A stretch of DNA of 64,000 nucleotides from Streptomyces sp. NBC_01231 (GTDB taxonomy: Bacteria; Actinomycetota; Actinomycetes; Streptomycetales; Streptomycetaceae): contig CP108521.1 of assembly GCA_035999765.1 (NCBI GenBank), positions 3,968,001-4,032,000 of the forward strand. The letters run 5' to 3'. This document shows positions 42,981 to 51,603 of this stretch, piece by piece; within the stretch, counting starts at the first letter, position 1, and the number at the start of each line of letters is the position of its first letter. The notes beneath the pieces are model-generated. The model saw nothing but the letters and a program-made list of their open reading frames with translations. It did no database searches and was not told where the DNA came from. Both the position numbers and the translations under genes were made by a program.

Positions 42981-43837
42981 GTCCAGCCTTCCTGCTGCTG
43001 TTCTTCGTCCGGCAGTCCCGGTACGTCCGGTAGCGCCGGGACGTCCGGCAGCACCGGTACGTCCGGCAGTACGGGGCCGAACCGGGCAGCCGGATCGATC
43101 AGCGCCTGGTACGGTCCCACGGCTCGGGTACCCAGTTGGCGCAACGCAGCCCACATCGTCACCTGGTTGGCCGAGATCACCGGGATCCGCAGCTCCGCCT
43201 CCAGCTGGGGGATCACGTCGTAGGTCGGCAGATTGGTGCAGCTGATGAACAGGGCCTCGGCCCCGTTGAGCCCGGCCTGGCGCGCCATGTCGGCCACCTC
43301 CCGGTACGGAACCTTCCAGATGTGCCTGGTCAGGCCCATGTACGCGCAGCTGGTGACGGTGACGCCCGCCTCGGCCACGTACTCCTCCAGCGCGCGGGTG
43401 ACGGACACGGTGTAGGGCGTGACCAGCGCGACCTTGCGGACGTCGAGCTCCGCCAGTGCCTGCAGCAGCGCTCCGGACGTCGTGACCGAGGGCAGCGCGC
43501 CCGCCCGGGTCATCGCCGCGCACATCGCGCGTTCCCCGGCGATCCCGCCGACGAAACTGCCGGACGTGCAGGCGTAGGCCACGACCTCGGGCGCGATGGC
43601 GGTCATCGTGCGCACCGCCTCGTGCAGGGTCTCGTGCTCGCTGACCAGGCGGGCGAGGTCGAGGCTGACCTCGACCGGGACGTAGGGTGTTCGGGTCAGA
43701 TGGAGGGAGACCTCGTCGGGCACCCAGCGCCACAGTTCGCGGTCGAGGGCGAAATCGAACGGGGCAACGACCCCGACACCGCGCTGGGGACGTGGACCCC
43801 CCAGAAACGAAACGTCCAAAGCAGACACCGGCCTCAC
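42977..43837 (-). CDS. Asp/Glu racemase-fold protein (maleate isomerase/EutA-like), copy 1
   Basis: 286 residues. Both catalytic Cys are visible: VVAYACTSGSFVGG and ALFISCTNLPTYDV. Maleate cis-trans isomerases and EutA-type ectoine-utilisation proteins share this layout. The last 35 residues are a repetitive tail of LPDVP units (15-nt repeats at about 43010-43075), unlike the compact family end. First gene of the leftward pair and divergent from the hydroxyacid dehydrogenase. Confidence 0.8.
   Translation of the reverse strand: MRPVSALDVSFLGGPRPQRGVGVVAPFDFALDRELWRWVPDEVSLHLTRTPYVPVEVSLDLARLVSEHETLHEAVRTMTAIAPEVVAYACTSGSFVGGIAGERAMCAAMTRAGALPSVTTSGALLQALAELDVRKVALVTPYTVSVTRALEEYVAEAGVTVTSCAYMGLTRHIWKVPYREVADMARQAGLNGAEALFISCTNLPTYDVIPQLEAELRIPVISANQVTMWAALRQLGTRAVGPYQALIDPAARFGPVLPDVPVLPDVPALPDVPGLPDEEQQQEGWT
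43010..43075 (-). repeat. 15-nt tandem repeat coding for LPDVP units
   Basis: About four imperfect copies, in frame, at the 3' end of the gene at 42977-43837. Confidence 0.7.
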
Positions 43838-44019
43838 ACTGAGGGACCAGGGGACAACGGACCGTACGCATGCCCGTGTTGACGAAGGTAGGTTGGGGTG
43901 CGAGCGTGGTCAATCCGCCCTCGTGACCAACAGGTCACGCATCGGTCACCCGCCGATGTCCGCCCACGTCAGACGGCCGTCGCCCCCGAAGAATCGGTAC
44001 CTCGAATGGCTTCTTCCGC

Positions 44020-45003
44020 ATGACCGCGCCCGCCTCCGGTTCCTCCTCCGGTCCCCCGGCCGTCCCCACCGTCCTGGTCCTGGACGCCGACCCGCCGCCC
44101 CGCCTCGGCAGCCTCACCGGCCGGGCCCGCGTCGAGCACGCGGACGCGTCGACGCTCGCCGAACGGCTGCCGTCCGCCGATGTCCTGCTGGTGTGGGACT
44201 TCGCCTCGCACGCGGTCCGCGCGGCCTGGCCCGGCGACGGTCCGCGGCCACGCTGGGTGCACACGGTGAGCGCGGGCGTGGACCACCTGATGTGCCCCGA
44301 ACTCGCCGCCTCCGACACGCTGGTGACGAACGCCCGGGGCGTCTTCGACCAGCCGATCGCCGAGTACGTGGCCGCGCTGGTGCTGGCGATGGCCAAGGAC
44401 CTGCCGCGGACCTGGGAGTTGCAGCAGCGCGGGACCTGGCGGCACCGGGAGTCGCAGCGGGTGACCGGCACGCGCGCGTGTGTCGTCGGCGCCGGGCCCA
44501 TCGGGCGGGCGATCGTCGCCACCCTCGAGGCGCTCGGCGTCACCGCCGCCCTCGTCGGCCGTACCCCGCGCAGCGGCGTCCACGGCCCTGAGGACCTGGA
44601 CCGGCTGATGGCCCGGGCGGACTGGGTGATCGCCGCGGCGCCGCTGACGGAGCAGACACACGGCATGTTCGACGCCCGCCGCTTCGGCCTGATGCAGCCC
44701 TCGGCCCGGTTCGTCAACATCGGCCGGGGACCGCTGGTCGTCGAGGACGCACTGGCCGAGGCGCTGTCCAAGCAGTGGATCGCGGGCGCCGCGCTGGACG
44801 TCTTCGAGCACGAACCCCTGCCTGCCGACAGCCCGTTGTGGCAGGTCCCCAACCTGATCGTGTCCCCGCACATGAGCGGCGACACGGTCGGCTGGCGGGA
44901 CGATCTGGGCACGCAGTTCGTGGAGATGTACGGACTCTGGGAGGCGGGTGGATCACTTCCGAACGTGGTGGACAAGCAGCGCGGGTATGTACCCGGACAC
45001 TGA
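44020..45003 (+). CDS. D-2-hydroxyacid dehydrogenase family protein
   Basis: 327 residues. NAD-binding ACVVGAGPIGRAIVATLEALG (about 155-175; GxGxxG), then VNIGRGPLVVEDALAEAL with the conserved Arg, ALDVFEHEPLPADSPLW with the catalytic Glu, and VSPHMSG with the catalytic His. It would reduce 2-ketoacids or oxidise D-2-hydroxyacids. ATG at 44020. Followed after 19 nt by the amidase, so probably one operon with it. Confidence 0.9.
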   Translation: MTAPASGSSSGPPAVPTVLVLDADPPPRLGSLTGRARVEHADASTLAERLPSADVLLVWDFASHAVRAAWPGDGPRPRWVHTVSAGVDHLMCPELAASDTLVTNARGVFDQPIAEYVAALVLAMAKDLPRTWELQQRGTWRHRESQRVTGTRACVVGAGPIGRAIVATLEALGVTAALVGRTPRSGVHGPEDLDRLMARADWVIAAAPLTEQTHGMFDARRFGLMQPSARFVNIGRGPLVVEDALAEALSKQWIAGAALDVFEHEPLPADSPLWQVPNLIVSPHMSGDTVGWRDDLGTQFVEMYGLWEAGGSLPNVVDKQRGYVPGH

Positions 45004-45022
45004 CGTCCTACGGAGGGGCCGG

Positions 45023-46414
45023 ATGACGGAGCTCAGCGAACTGACCGCAGTACAACTCGTCGACGGCTACCGCAAGGGCGACTTCAGCCCCGTGGAGGCG
45101 ACCCGCGCGGCCCTGGAGCGCGCGGAGGCGATCCAACCCGAGGTGAACGCCTTCACGCGGCTCACGGCGGAGGACGCGCTCGGGCAGGCGCGGGCGTCGG
45201 CCGAGCGGTGGCGACGCGGTGAACCGGCCGGGCTGGTGGACGGTGTCCCGGTCACCGTGAAGGACATCCTGCTGCAGCGCGGGGCGCCGACCCTCAAGGG
45301 GTCCAAGGCGCTCTCGGAACAGGGAAGTTGGGACGAGGACGCGCCGTCCGTCGCCCGCCTGCGTGAGCACAACGCCGTCTTCCTCGGCAAGACCACGACC
45401 CCCGAGTTCGGCTGGAAGGGCGTCACGGACTCCCCGCTGAACGGCGTGACCCGCAACCCGCACGACCCGACCCGCACCGCGGGCGGCTCCAGCGGCGGCG
45501 CGGCGGCGGCCGTGGCCCTCGGCGCGGGCCCTCTGGCCCTCGGCACCGACGGCGGCGGCAGCGTCCGCATCCCGGCCGCGTTCTGCGGGATCTTCGCCCT
45601 GAAGCCGACGTACGGCCGGGTGCCGCTGTATCCGGCGAGCGCCTTCGGCACCCTGGCCCATGTGGGCCCGATGACCCGGGACGCGGCCGACGCGGCCCTG
45701 CTCCTCGACGTGATCGGGGCCGCCGACTCCCGCGACTGGTCGGCGCTGGCCCCGGCGACGGGTCCCTTCTCGGCGGGACTGTCGGGCGGGGTGCGGGGGC
45801 TGCGGGTCGCCTACTCACCCTCGTTCGGCGGTCAGGTGGCGGTGCAGCCGGCGGTCGCGGCGGCGGTACGGCGTGGTGTGGAGCGGCTCGCGGAACTCGG
45901 CGCGTACGTCACCGAGGCGGACCCCGACTTCACCGACCCGGTCGACGCCTTCCACGCCCTGTGGTTCAGCGGCGCGGCCCGCGTGACCCAGGGCTTCGGG
46001 CCCCAGCAGCGGGAGTTGCTCGACCCGGGCCTGCGGGAGATCTGCGACCAGGGCGCCCGCTACAGCGCGCTCGACTACCTGGCCGCGGTGGACGTCCGTA
46101 TGGAACTCGGGCGCCGCATGGGCCGTTTCCACGACTCCTACGACCTGCTGGTCACCCCGACCCTGCCGATCACCGCGTTCGAGGCGGGCGTCGAGGTGCC
46201 GAAGGGTTCCGGCCACCACCGCTGGACGGGCTGGACCCCGTTCACGTACCCCTTCAACCTGACGCAACAGCCCGCCGCGTCCGTCCCGGTGGGAACGGAC
46301 GACGACGGGCTGCCGGTCGGGCTCCAACTGGTGGCCGCCCGCCACCGCGACGACCTGGTGCTCCGGGCGGCGCATGCGCTGTACGAGGCGGGAACCGCGT
46401 CGTCCGTCAGGTGA
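45023..46414 (+). CDS. Amidase (amidase signature family)
   Basis: 463 residues. The Ser-cisSer-Lys triad is visible: Lys in [14 protein letters not shown] (about residue 84), [14 protein letters not shown] (cis-Ser) and the nucleophile in [15 protein letters not shown] (about 175-190). Hydrolyses an amide; the substrate is unknown but the neighbouring importer and dehydrogenase suggest stepwise breakdown of an amide-bearing small molecule. ATG at 45023 with GGAGG 9 nt before it. Its stop is 3 nt from the convergent DUF3830 gene. Confidence 0.9.
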   Translation: MTELSELTAVQLVDGYRKGDFSPVEATRAALERAEAIQPEVNAFTRLTAEDALGQARASAERWRRGEPAGLVDGVPVTVKDILLQRGAPTLKGSKALSEQGSWDEDAPSVARLREHNAVFLGKTTTPEFGWKGVTDSPLNGVTRNPHDPTRTAGGSSGGAAAAVALGAGPLALGTDGGGSVRIPAAFCGIFALKPTYGRVPLYPASAFGTLAHVGPMTRDAADAALLLDVIGAADSRDWSALAPATGPFSAGLSGGVRGLRVAYSPSFGGQVAVQPAVAAAVRRGVERLAELGAYVTEADPDFTDPVDAFHALWFSGAARVTQGFGPQQRELLDPGLREICDQGARYSALDYLAAVDVRMELGRRMGRFHDSYDLLVTPTLPITAFEAGVEVPKGSGHHRWTGWTPFTYPFNLTQQPAASVPVGTDDDGLPVGLQLVAARHRDDLVLRAAHALYEAGTASSVR

Positions 46415-46417
46415 GCG

Positions 46418-46921
46418 TCACGCCCGCCGGAAGCTGAGGGTCTCCCCCGCCGCCCCGGTCCGCCACAGGTCGTTGCAGGCGTCCGCCAACTCGGGCAGGC
46501 CCTCGGTGATCTGGCCCCAGACGATGCCGGGGACCCAGCCGACGTCTCCGTTGAGGAGCAGGTTGTTGCGTTCGTAGAAGAGGGCCAGGTCGACGATCGT
46601 GGTCCCGGGGCGGACCTCGCGGTCGTAGCCGTAGGACTGGGTGCCGAGTTCCGCTCCCGCGAAGGAGAAATAGCAGAGATCCCCCGGGATGGGGGTAACT
46701 GTCGGGTTTTCCAGCGGTGGTTCGGATGTCGCGAAAGGCGGGAAAAGGGCGTAGATCTCGTTACGGGCGTATTTGGCATGGTAGACGTCTCCGGCGAGCG
46801 GAAGGGAATCCCAGACAGCCGCACAGGTGATCGGCGCGCGATCGTCGAGCAGCTTTGCCGTGGCGGTGATTCCTCGCTTGACCAGCGAGACTTCGATGTA
46901 TCGATCAGCCATGCGTTCCAT
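46418..46921 (-). CDS. DUF3830 family protein (cyclophilin-like fold)
   Basis: 167 residues with the DUF3830 pattern: AKLLDDRAPITCAAVWDSLPLAGDVYHAKYARNEIYALFPP, PIPGDLCYFSF, and ALFYERNNLLLNGDVGWVPGIVWGQI. ATG at 46921 has GGTGG nearby; ATG 46912 is an alternative. DUF3830 genes often accompany amidases and racemase-fold proteins in uptake loci; role unknown. Divergent from the importer operon with a short shared promoter region. Confidence 0.8.
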   Translation of the reverse strand: MERMADRYIEVSLVKRGITATAKLLDDRAPITCAAVWDSLPLAGDVYHAKYARNEIYALFPPFATSEPPLENPTVTPIPGDLCYFSFAGAELGTQSYGYDREVRPGTTIVDLALFYERNNLLLNGDVGWVPGIVWGQITEGLPELADACNDLWRTGAAGETLSFRRA

Positions 46922-47009
46922 GGTCCACCCGCGGTCAAGGGGGCCTCGGCATCAACCGGGGCCAAAAGTGATCGGCATAACTCGAATGAAGTCGGGTAGC
47001 CGCGCGCCC

Positions 47010-47936
47010 ATGGCTCGACCACACGCAAACCGATCAGGAACCGACAACAAATCCCACAGAGGGTTCAGCCGCCGCTCCCTTCTGACCGGAGCAGTGTCGC
47101 TGGGCGCGGCGGGAAGTCTCGGGATGGTCGGCTGCAGCCGCGTCCCCGGTGAAGGGAAGGTGCTGGGCGGCAGCCTGTTGGACACCCTGCGCAACCAGGG
47201 GTCCGTGAAAATCGGTATCGCCAGCGAGCCGCCCTTCGGCTACGTCGGAGACGACGGCCAGGCCACCGGCGAAGCACCGGCGATCGCCAGGGTGATCTTC
47301 AAGAGGCTCGGCATCGACGAGGTCACGCCGGTGCCGGTGGACTTCGGCGCGCTCATACCCGGGCTGAAGGCGCGGCAGTTCGATGTGGTGTCCGCCGGGA
47401 TGTACATCAATCCCCTCCGGTGCGAACAGGTGATGTTCGCCGACCCGGACTACCTCATGCTGGACGCCTTCATCGTCAAGAAGGGCAACCCGCACGGCAT
47501 CAAGACGTACGCGGACGTCAAGAAGAAGGGCCTGAAGCTCGCCTCCGGCAAGGCCTACGCCCAGATCGACTACGCCAAGGCCGCGGGCATCAGCGACGTC
47601 CTGGTCCTGCCCGACCAGGTGGCCGGCCTCGACGCGGTGGCCCAGGGACGGGTGGACGCCTTCGCGGGCACCCGCATCACGGTCAAGTCGGCGGTGGCGG
47701 GTTCCGGACGCGTGTCGGCGACCGAGCCGTTCCAGCCCGTGATGGACGGCAAGCCCGCCTACGGCGCCGGCGGATTCGCCTTCCGGCTGTCCGAGAAGAA
47801 CTTCCGTGACGCCTTCAACAAGGAACTGCTGAAGCTCAAGGCGAACGACTACCAGGAACTTCTCAAGATCGTCGGGCCCTTCGGCTTCTCCAAGGCCGAC
47901 ATGACGGACCTCACGGCGAAGGAGCTGTGCGGCTGA
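47010..47936 (+). CDS. ehuB: Ectoine-type ABC importer, substrate-binding lipoprotein
   Basis: 308 residues. Twin-arginine FSRRSLLTGAVSLGAAGSLGMVGC with lipobox Cys near residue 43, then a family 3 amino-acid/ectoine binding domain: VKIGIASEPPFGYVGDDGQATGEAPAIARVIFKRLG, DFGALIPGLKARQFDVVSAGMYI. Sequence style matches EhuB proteins as annotated in Streptomyces, which bind ectoine or hydroxyectoine; that substrate is an inference. ATG at 47010 without a strong ribosome-binding site; ATG 46986 possible. Operon with three transporter genes. Confidence 0.8.
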   Translation: MARPHANRSGTDNKSHRGFSRRSLLTGAVSLGAAGSLGMVGCSRVPGEGKVLGGSLLDTLRNQGSVKIGIASEPPFGYVGDDGQATGEAPAIARVIFKRLGIDEVTPVPVDFGALIPGLKARQFDVVSAGMYINPLRCEQVMFADPDYLMLDAFIVKKGNPHGIKTYADVKKKGLKLASGKAYAQIDYAKAAGISDVLVLPDQVAGLDAVAQGRVDAFAGTRITVKSAVAGSGRVSATEPFQPVMDGKPAYGAGGFAFRLSEKNFRDAFNKELLKLKANDYQELLKIVGPFGFSKADMTDLTAKELCG

Positions 47937-48676
47937 TGATGAGTTCGGAGTTCTTCACCACCTGGTTCCTGCCGGGCGTCTGGGTCACCGTCCAGGTGAC
48001 GGTGTACGCCGCGGCCCTCGGCGCGGCCATCTCGTTCGCCATCGGTCTCGCCCGCGGTTCGCAGTACTGGATCGTCCGCTTCGTCGCCGGGGCGTACTTC
48101 GAGGTCTTCCGTGGCATGTCGGCGCTGGTGCTGATGTTCTGGATGTTCTTCGCGCTGCCCCTCTTCGGCTGGCAGTTGGTGCCCATGTGGGCCGGTGTCA
48201 GCGCGCTCGGCCTGACCTACGGCGCCTACGGCTCCGAGATCGTCCGCGGTTCGCTGGCCGCCGTCGCCCCGGCGCAGAAGGAAGCGGGCATCGCACTCAA
48301 CTTCACCCGCTGGCAGCGGCTGCGCCTGATCGAACTGCCCCAGGCCTGGCCCGAGATGGTGCCGCCGTTCAACAACCTGCTGATCGAGTTGCTGAAGGGC
48401 ACCGCCCTGGTCTCGGTCATCACGGTGGCCGACATGACGTTCGCCGGCAATCTGCTCCGGCTGGGCACCAACGAGACCACCCCGATCTACACCCTGCTGC
48501 TGGTCCTCTACTTCGTTCTCGCCTTCCTCATCACCCGCGGTATGCGACTGGTTGAGCGCAGGGCGAAGGCCGGAATCGGGCAGCAGCCGCAGAAGACCGG
48601 CGGGACGACCAGGAAGCCCGGCGCCCGCGGCGAGAGTCTGCAGGCCGGTTCGCAGTCCGCAGGAGGTATGGGATGA
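47936..48676 (+). CDS. ehuC: Ectoine-type ABC importer permease 1
   Basis: 246 residues, HisM-type permease: VWVTVQVTVYAAALGAAISFAIGLARG, EVFRGMSALVLMFWMFFALP, YGSEIVRGSLAAVAPAQKEAGIALNFTRWQRLRLIELPQAWPEMVPPF (EAA loop). The first ATG overlaps the EhuB stop (TGATG). A 45-residue polar Gln/Gly-rich tail follows the last helix. Pairs with the next permease, which it overlaps by 4 nt. Confidence 0.82.
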   Translation: MMSSEFFTTWFLPGVWVTVQVTVYAAALGAAISFAIGLARGSQYWIVRFVAGAYFEVFRGMSALVLMFWMFFALPLFGWQLVPMWAGVSALGLTYGAYGSEIVRGSLAAVAPAQKEAGIALNFTRWQRLRLIELPQAWPEMVPPFNNLLIELLKGTALVSVITVADMTFAGNLLRLGTNETTPIYTLLLVLYFVLAFLITRGMRLVERRAKAGIGQQPQKTGGTTRKPGARGESLQAGSQSAGGMG

Positions 48677-49320
48677 GCTGGGACTGGAACGTCGTGGACG
48701 ACTTCATGCCGCGGTTCTGGGACGGCGTACTCGTCACCCTGCAGGCCCTGGCCATCGGCACCCTGATCGCCTTCGCGCTGGGTCTGGTGTGGGCGCTGGC
48801 ACAGCGGTCCACGCAGGTCTGGGTGCGCTGGCCGGTCGTCGCGGTCACGGAGTTCATCCGCAACACACCGCTGCTGGTGCAGCTCTTCTTCCTCTTCTAC
48901 GTGGTGCCCAACTTCGGCCCGTCGATGTCGCCGCTCACCACCGGCATCGTCGGCCTCGGACTGCACTACTCCACCTACACCGCCGAGGTCTACCGCGCCG
49001 GCATCGACGGCGTTCCCGCGGGCCAGTGGGAGGCGGCCACGGCGCTGAGCCTGTCCAAGGGCCGCACCTGGCGTGCGGTGATCCTTCCGCAGGCGATCCG
49101 GCGCGTCATCCCGCCGCTGGGCAACTACGTCGTCGCCATGCTCAAGGACTCCCCGATGATCGCGACCATCGGCGCCTTCGACATGCTCGGCGAGGCCCAG
49201 GCCTTCAGCAACGAGACCTTCACCACGGAGGCGCTCACCATCGTGGGCGTGGCCTTCATCGTCATCGCCTACCCCGCCTCCCTCCTGATCCGAGCCCTGG
49301 AGCGACGCCTTGTCCGCTGA
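48673..49320 (+). CDS. ehuD: Ectoine-type ABC importer permease 2
   Basis: 215 residues, HisM-type permease with FWDGVLVTLQALAIGTLIAFALG, FIRNTPLLVQLFFLFYVVPNFG and the EAA loop YRAGIDGVPAGQWEAATALSLSKGRTWRAVILPQAIRRVIPPLGN. Overlaps ehuC by 4 nt and the ATPase gene by 11 nt, so the four genes are tightly coupled. Confidence 0.82.
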   Translation: MSWDWNVVDDFMPRFWDGVLVTLQALAIGTLIAFALGLVWALAQRSTQVWVRWPVVAVTEFIRNTPLLVQLFFLFYVVPNFGPSMSPLTTGIVGLGLHYSTYTAEVYRAGIDGVPAGQWEAATALSLSKGRTWRAVILPQAIRRVIPPLGNYVVAMLKDSPMIATIGAFDMLGEAQAFSNETFTTEALTIVGVAFIVIAYPASLLIRALERRLVR

Positions 49321-50107
49321 CACCAACCCCGCAGAGAACACCGACACCCTCGCCAATCCGCCGGTGGACGGCAGCGAACTGATCCGGCTGGAGCAGGTCA
49401 CCAAGCGGTTCGGGAGCAACACCGTCCTCGACCGGCTGGACTTCTCCGTGGACTCCGGCAAGCACGTCACGCTGATCGGGCCGTCCGGCTCCGGCAAGAC
49501 GACGATCCTGCGGCTGCTGATGACGCTGACCAAGCCCGACGAGGGCACGATCACCGTCGACGGGGAGCGACTGTTCCCGGCCCCCGAGAAGCAGGTCCGC
49601 GAGGTCCGCAAGAAGATCGGGATGGTGTTCCAGCAGTTCAACCTGTTCCCGAACATGACGGCCCTCAGAAACATCATGGAGGCCCCGGTCACCGTGCTCG
49701 GCCTGTCCAAGGACGAGGCGGAGGAGCGGGCGCGCGGGCTGCTCGACCTGGTGGGCCTGGCCGACAAGTGCGACGCCCGCCCGACCCAGCTGTCCGGCGG
49801 CCAGCAGCAGCGGGTGGCGATCGCCCGGGCGCTGGCGATGCGGCCGCAGGTCCTGCTCCTGGACGAGGTGACCTCAGCGCTCGACCCGGAGCTGGTGGCC
49901 GGCGTCCTGGACGTGCTGCGGGACATCGCCCGCACCACCGACATCACGATGCTCTGCGTGACCCACGAGATGAACTTCGCCCGGGACATCTCGGACCAGG
50001 TCCTGATGTTCGACTCGGGTCGCGTCATCGAGTCGGGCTCGCCGGAGAAGATCTTCAGCGACCCGGAGCAGGACCGGACCCGGGAGTTCCTCAGCGCGGT
50101 GCTTTGA
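49310..50107 (+). CDS. ehuA: Ectoine-type ABC importer ATPase
   Basis: 265 residues. Walker A GPSGSGKTT, Q-loop in MVFQQFNLFPNMTALRNIMEAP, signature LSGGQQQRVAIARALAM, Walker B VLLLDEVTSALDPE and switch His in CVTHEMNFARD. It powers the importer. TTG start at 49310, preceded by GGAG and overlapping ehuD by 11 nt. The EVTSALDPE form is that of polar amino-acid uptake ATPases. Confidence 0.87.
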   Translation: MSADTNPAENTDTLANPPVDGSELIRLEQVTKRFGSNTVLDRLDFSVDSGKHVTLIGPSGSGKTTILRLLMTLTKPDEGTITVDGERLFPAPEKQVREVRKKIGMVFQQFNLFPNMTALRNIMEAPVTVLGLSKDEAEERARGLLDLVGLADKCDARPTQLSGGQQQRVAIARALAMRPQVLLLDEVTSALDPELVAGVLDVLRDIARTTDITMLCVTHEMNFARDISDQVLMFDSGRVIESGSPEKIFSDPEQDRTREFLSAVL

Positions 50108-50133
50108 CGTACAAGAGGTGAACACGGCTCAAC

Positions 50134-50155
50134 ACCCGAGGTCCGGGCCTCGGGT
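50134..50155 (+). terminator. Hairpin after the ehu-type operon
   Basis: 8-bp inverted repeat (50134-50141 with 50148-50155), 6-nt loop, 27 nt past the ATPase stop. Confidence 0.55.
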
Positions 50156-50329
50156 CGTGCCAGTGGCATATGCCAGAGTGCCAGCGCCCCAGCTGAGAGC
50201 CGTGCGGGGGCGCTGGAATCTCGTCAACAACCGCTCGCTGCAAGCCTTTTGCCCGTTATCGTGGAAGGGATTCGCTGTCCGGATTACGGCCCAGCTGTAG
50301 AGCGACCGAGCGAGCGCAGGGGGAACACC

Positions 50330-51088
50330 GTGGCGCTGATGCACGAGCCGACCGCGCCGTACCACTCGACCCAGGACGCCCTGCGCGTCCTGGAGACCGT
50401 GGCACGGCATCCCACCGGAATCACCGACAGCCGACTCGCCCGCCTGACCGGCCTCAGCCCGGAGCGCCTGACCACGCTCCTGCGGATGCTGCGCCGCGAA
50501 GGCTACGTCGAGCAGGTCACCGACGGGGCGTACGTGACCGGCGCCTCCCTCACCCGCCTCGGCTCCGCCCAGGACCGCGACCAGGCCCTGCGCGAGAGGC
50601 TCCAGCGCGCGCTGGAGCGGCTGCGCGACTCGGTCGGCGCCGCCGTCTACATCAGCCGGTACGTCGACGGCGAGATCGACATCACGCAGTACGCCGCCGG
50701 ACCCACCACGCCCGCGGTCCACGAGTGGGTCGACTTCCGCCACTCCGCCCACGCCACCGCGATCGGCAAGAGCCTCCTCGGCCAACTCGACCACAACGGC
50801 CGCCGCGACCACCTCTCCCGGCACAAGATGGCCCGCCTCACCTCGCGCACCATCACCAGCGACAAGCTGCTGCTCTCCCGTCTGGAGTCCCAGCCGCCGA
50901 CCGTGCCCCACCTCGACCTCCAGGAGTACGCCGTCGGCACGGTGTGCGCGGCCGTCCCGATCACGGCCGGCTCCTCGGTCGGCTGCCTGGCCCTCTCCCT
51001 GCCGGTCGAGCACGCCCACCGCCTCCGCCAGGCCGCGGACCGGCTGAACCGCGGGGCGGCTCCGGTGCTGCTGTCCCTGGCGATCTAG
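50330..51088 (+). CDS. IclR-family transcriptional regulator
   Basis: 252 residues. N-terminal winged helix (DALRVLETVARHPTGITDSRLARLTGLSPERLTTLLRMLRREGYV) and C-terminal ligand domain (HATAIGKSLLGQL, GTVCAAVPI). GTG at 50330 with GGGGGAA upstream is used; the frame is open earlier. Lying just after the importer and facing the same way, it probably controls the uptake/catabolic genes in response to the imported compound. Confidence 0.85.
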   Translation: MALMHEPTAPYHSTQDALRVLETVARHPTGITDSRLARLTGLSPERLTTLLRMLRREGYVEQVTDGAYVTGASLTRLGSAQDRDQALRERLQRALERLRDSVGAAVYISRYVDGEIDITQYAAGPTTPAVHEWVDFRHSAHATAIGKSLLGQLDHNGRRDHLSRHKMARLTSRTITSDKLLLSRLESQPPTVPHLDLQEYAVGTVCAAVPITAGSSVGCLALSLPVEHAHRLRQAADRLNRGAAPVLLSLAI

Positions 51089-51178
51089 GGCCTGCCGGAA
51101 ACGTGGTCGGAAGCACCCCCTCGGACCAGGTAGTATTTTTCTGTCGCCAGCCGCCACGAGCGGTCAGGCGAGAGTCAT

Positions 51179-51252
51179 GCGCCGCTAGCTCAGTTGGTTA
51201 GAGCAGCTGACTCTTAATCAGCGGGTCCGGGGTTCGAGTCCCTGGCGGCGCA
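51179..51252 (+). tRNA. tRNA-Lys (CTT), copy 2
   Basis: Identical to the gene at 37269-37342 (anticodon CTT, CCA not encoded). Followed by the same terminator block. Confidence 0.95.
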
Positions 51253-51603
51253 CGATGTCGATGGCGAGGCGTGTTCGCGGAAAGCGCGAACCGGCCTCGC
51301 CATCGCTGTTTTTGCGCGGCTTCGCCGCGCGGTGTGGGGGCTCCGCCACCCACGGCCCCCCTGGCTCTCCCCGTCCCCCTCCTTCCAGTGGCTCTCCGCG
51401 TCCCCTGCTTCCAGTGGGTCTCCGGGGCCCCTGCTTCCGGGGTCCCCGCGCTCCTGCTTCCCGGCGTCTTCCCGCGTCCCCTGCTTGCCGACGTCTCGCC
51501 GCGCTCCTCCGTGTCCCCCGCTCCCGGAGCCTCCCCGCACCCTCTGCTTCCCGGCATCTCCGCGCGCCCCGCTCCCGGCGCCTTCCGCGCCGCGCCCCCG
51601 CTT
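51253..51603. other. Region after tRNA-Lys copy 2: terminator and degenerate tandem repeats
   Basis: 351 bases with no gene. 51253-51359 repeats, nearly base for base, the segment after tRNA copy 1. 51361-51603 is a C-rich tract made of about six to nine imperfect 24-28-nt units; on the minus strand each contains GGAAGCAGGGG or a close variant. Confidence 0.65.
51259..51313 (+). terminator. Terminator after tRNA-Lys copy 2
   Basis: 12-bp stem (51259-51270 with 51294-51305) enclosing a 7-bp stem, then a T-rich tail (51306-51313). Duplicate of the terminator at 37349-37403. Confidence 0.85.

Noticed and set aside
43010..43075. Short regular repeats considered as a CRISPR array
   Set aside because: Units are 15 nt, directly adjacent and in frame within a coding sequence; no spacers and no cas operon. 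The Cas4-like nuclease at 31411 lies elsewhere with no cas1/cas2.
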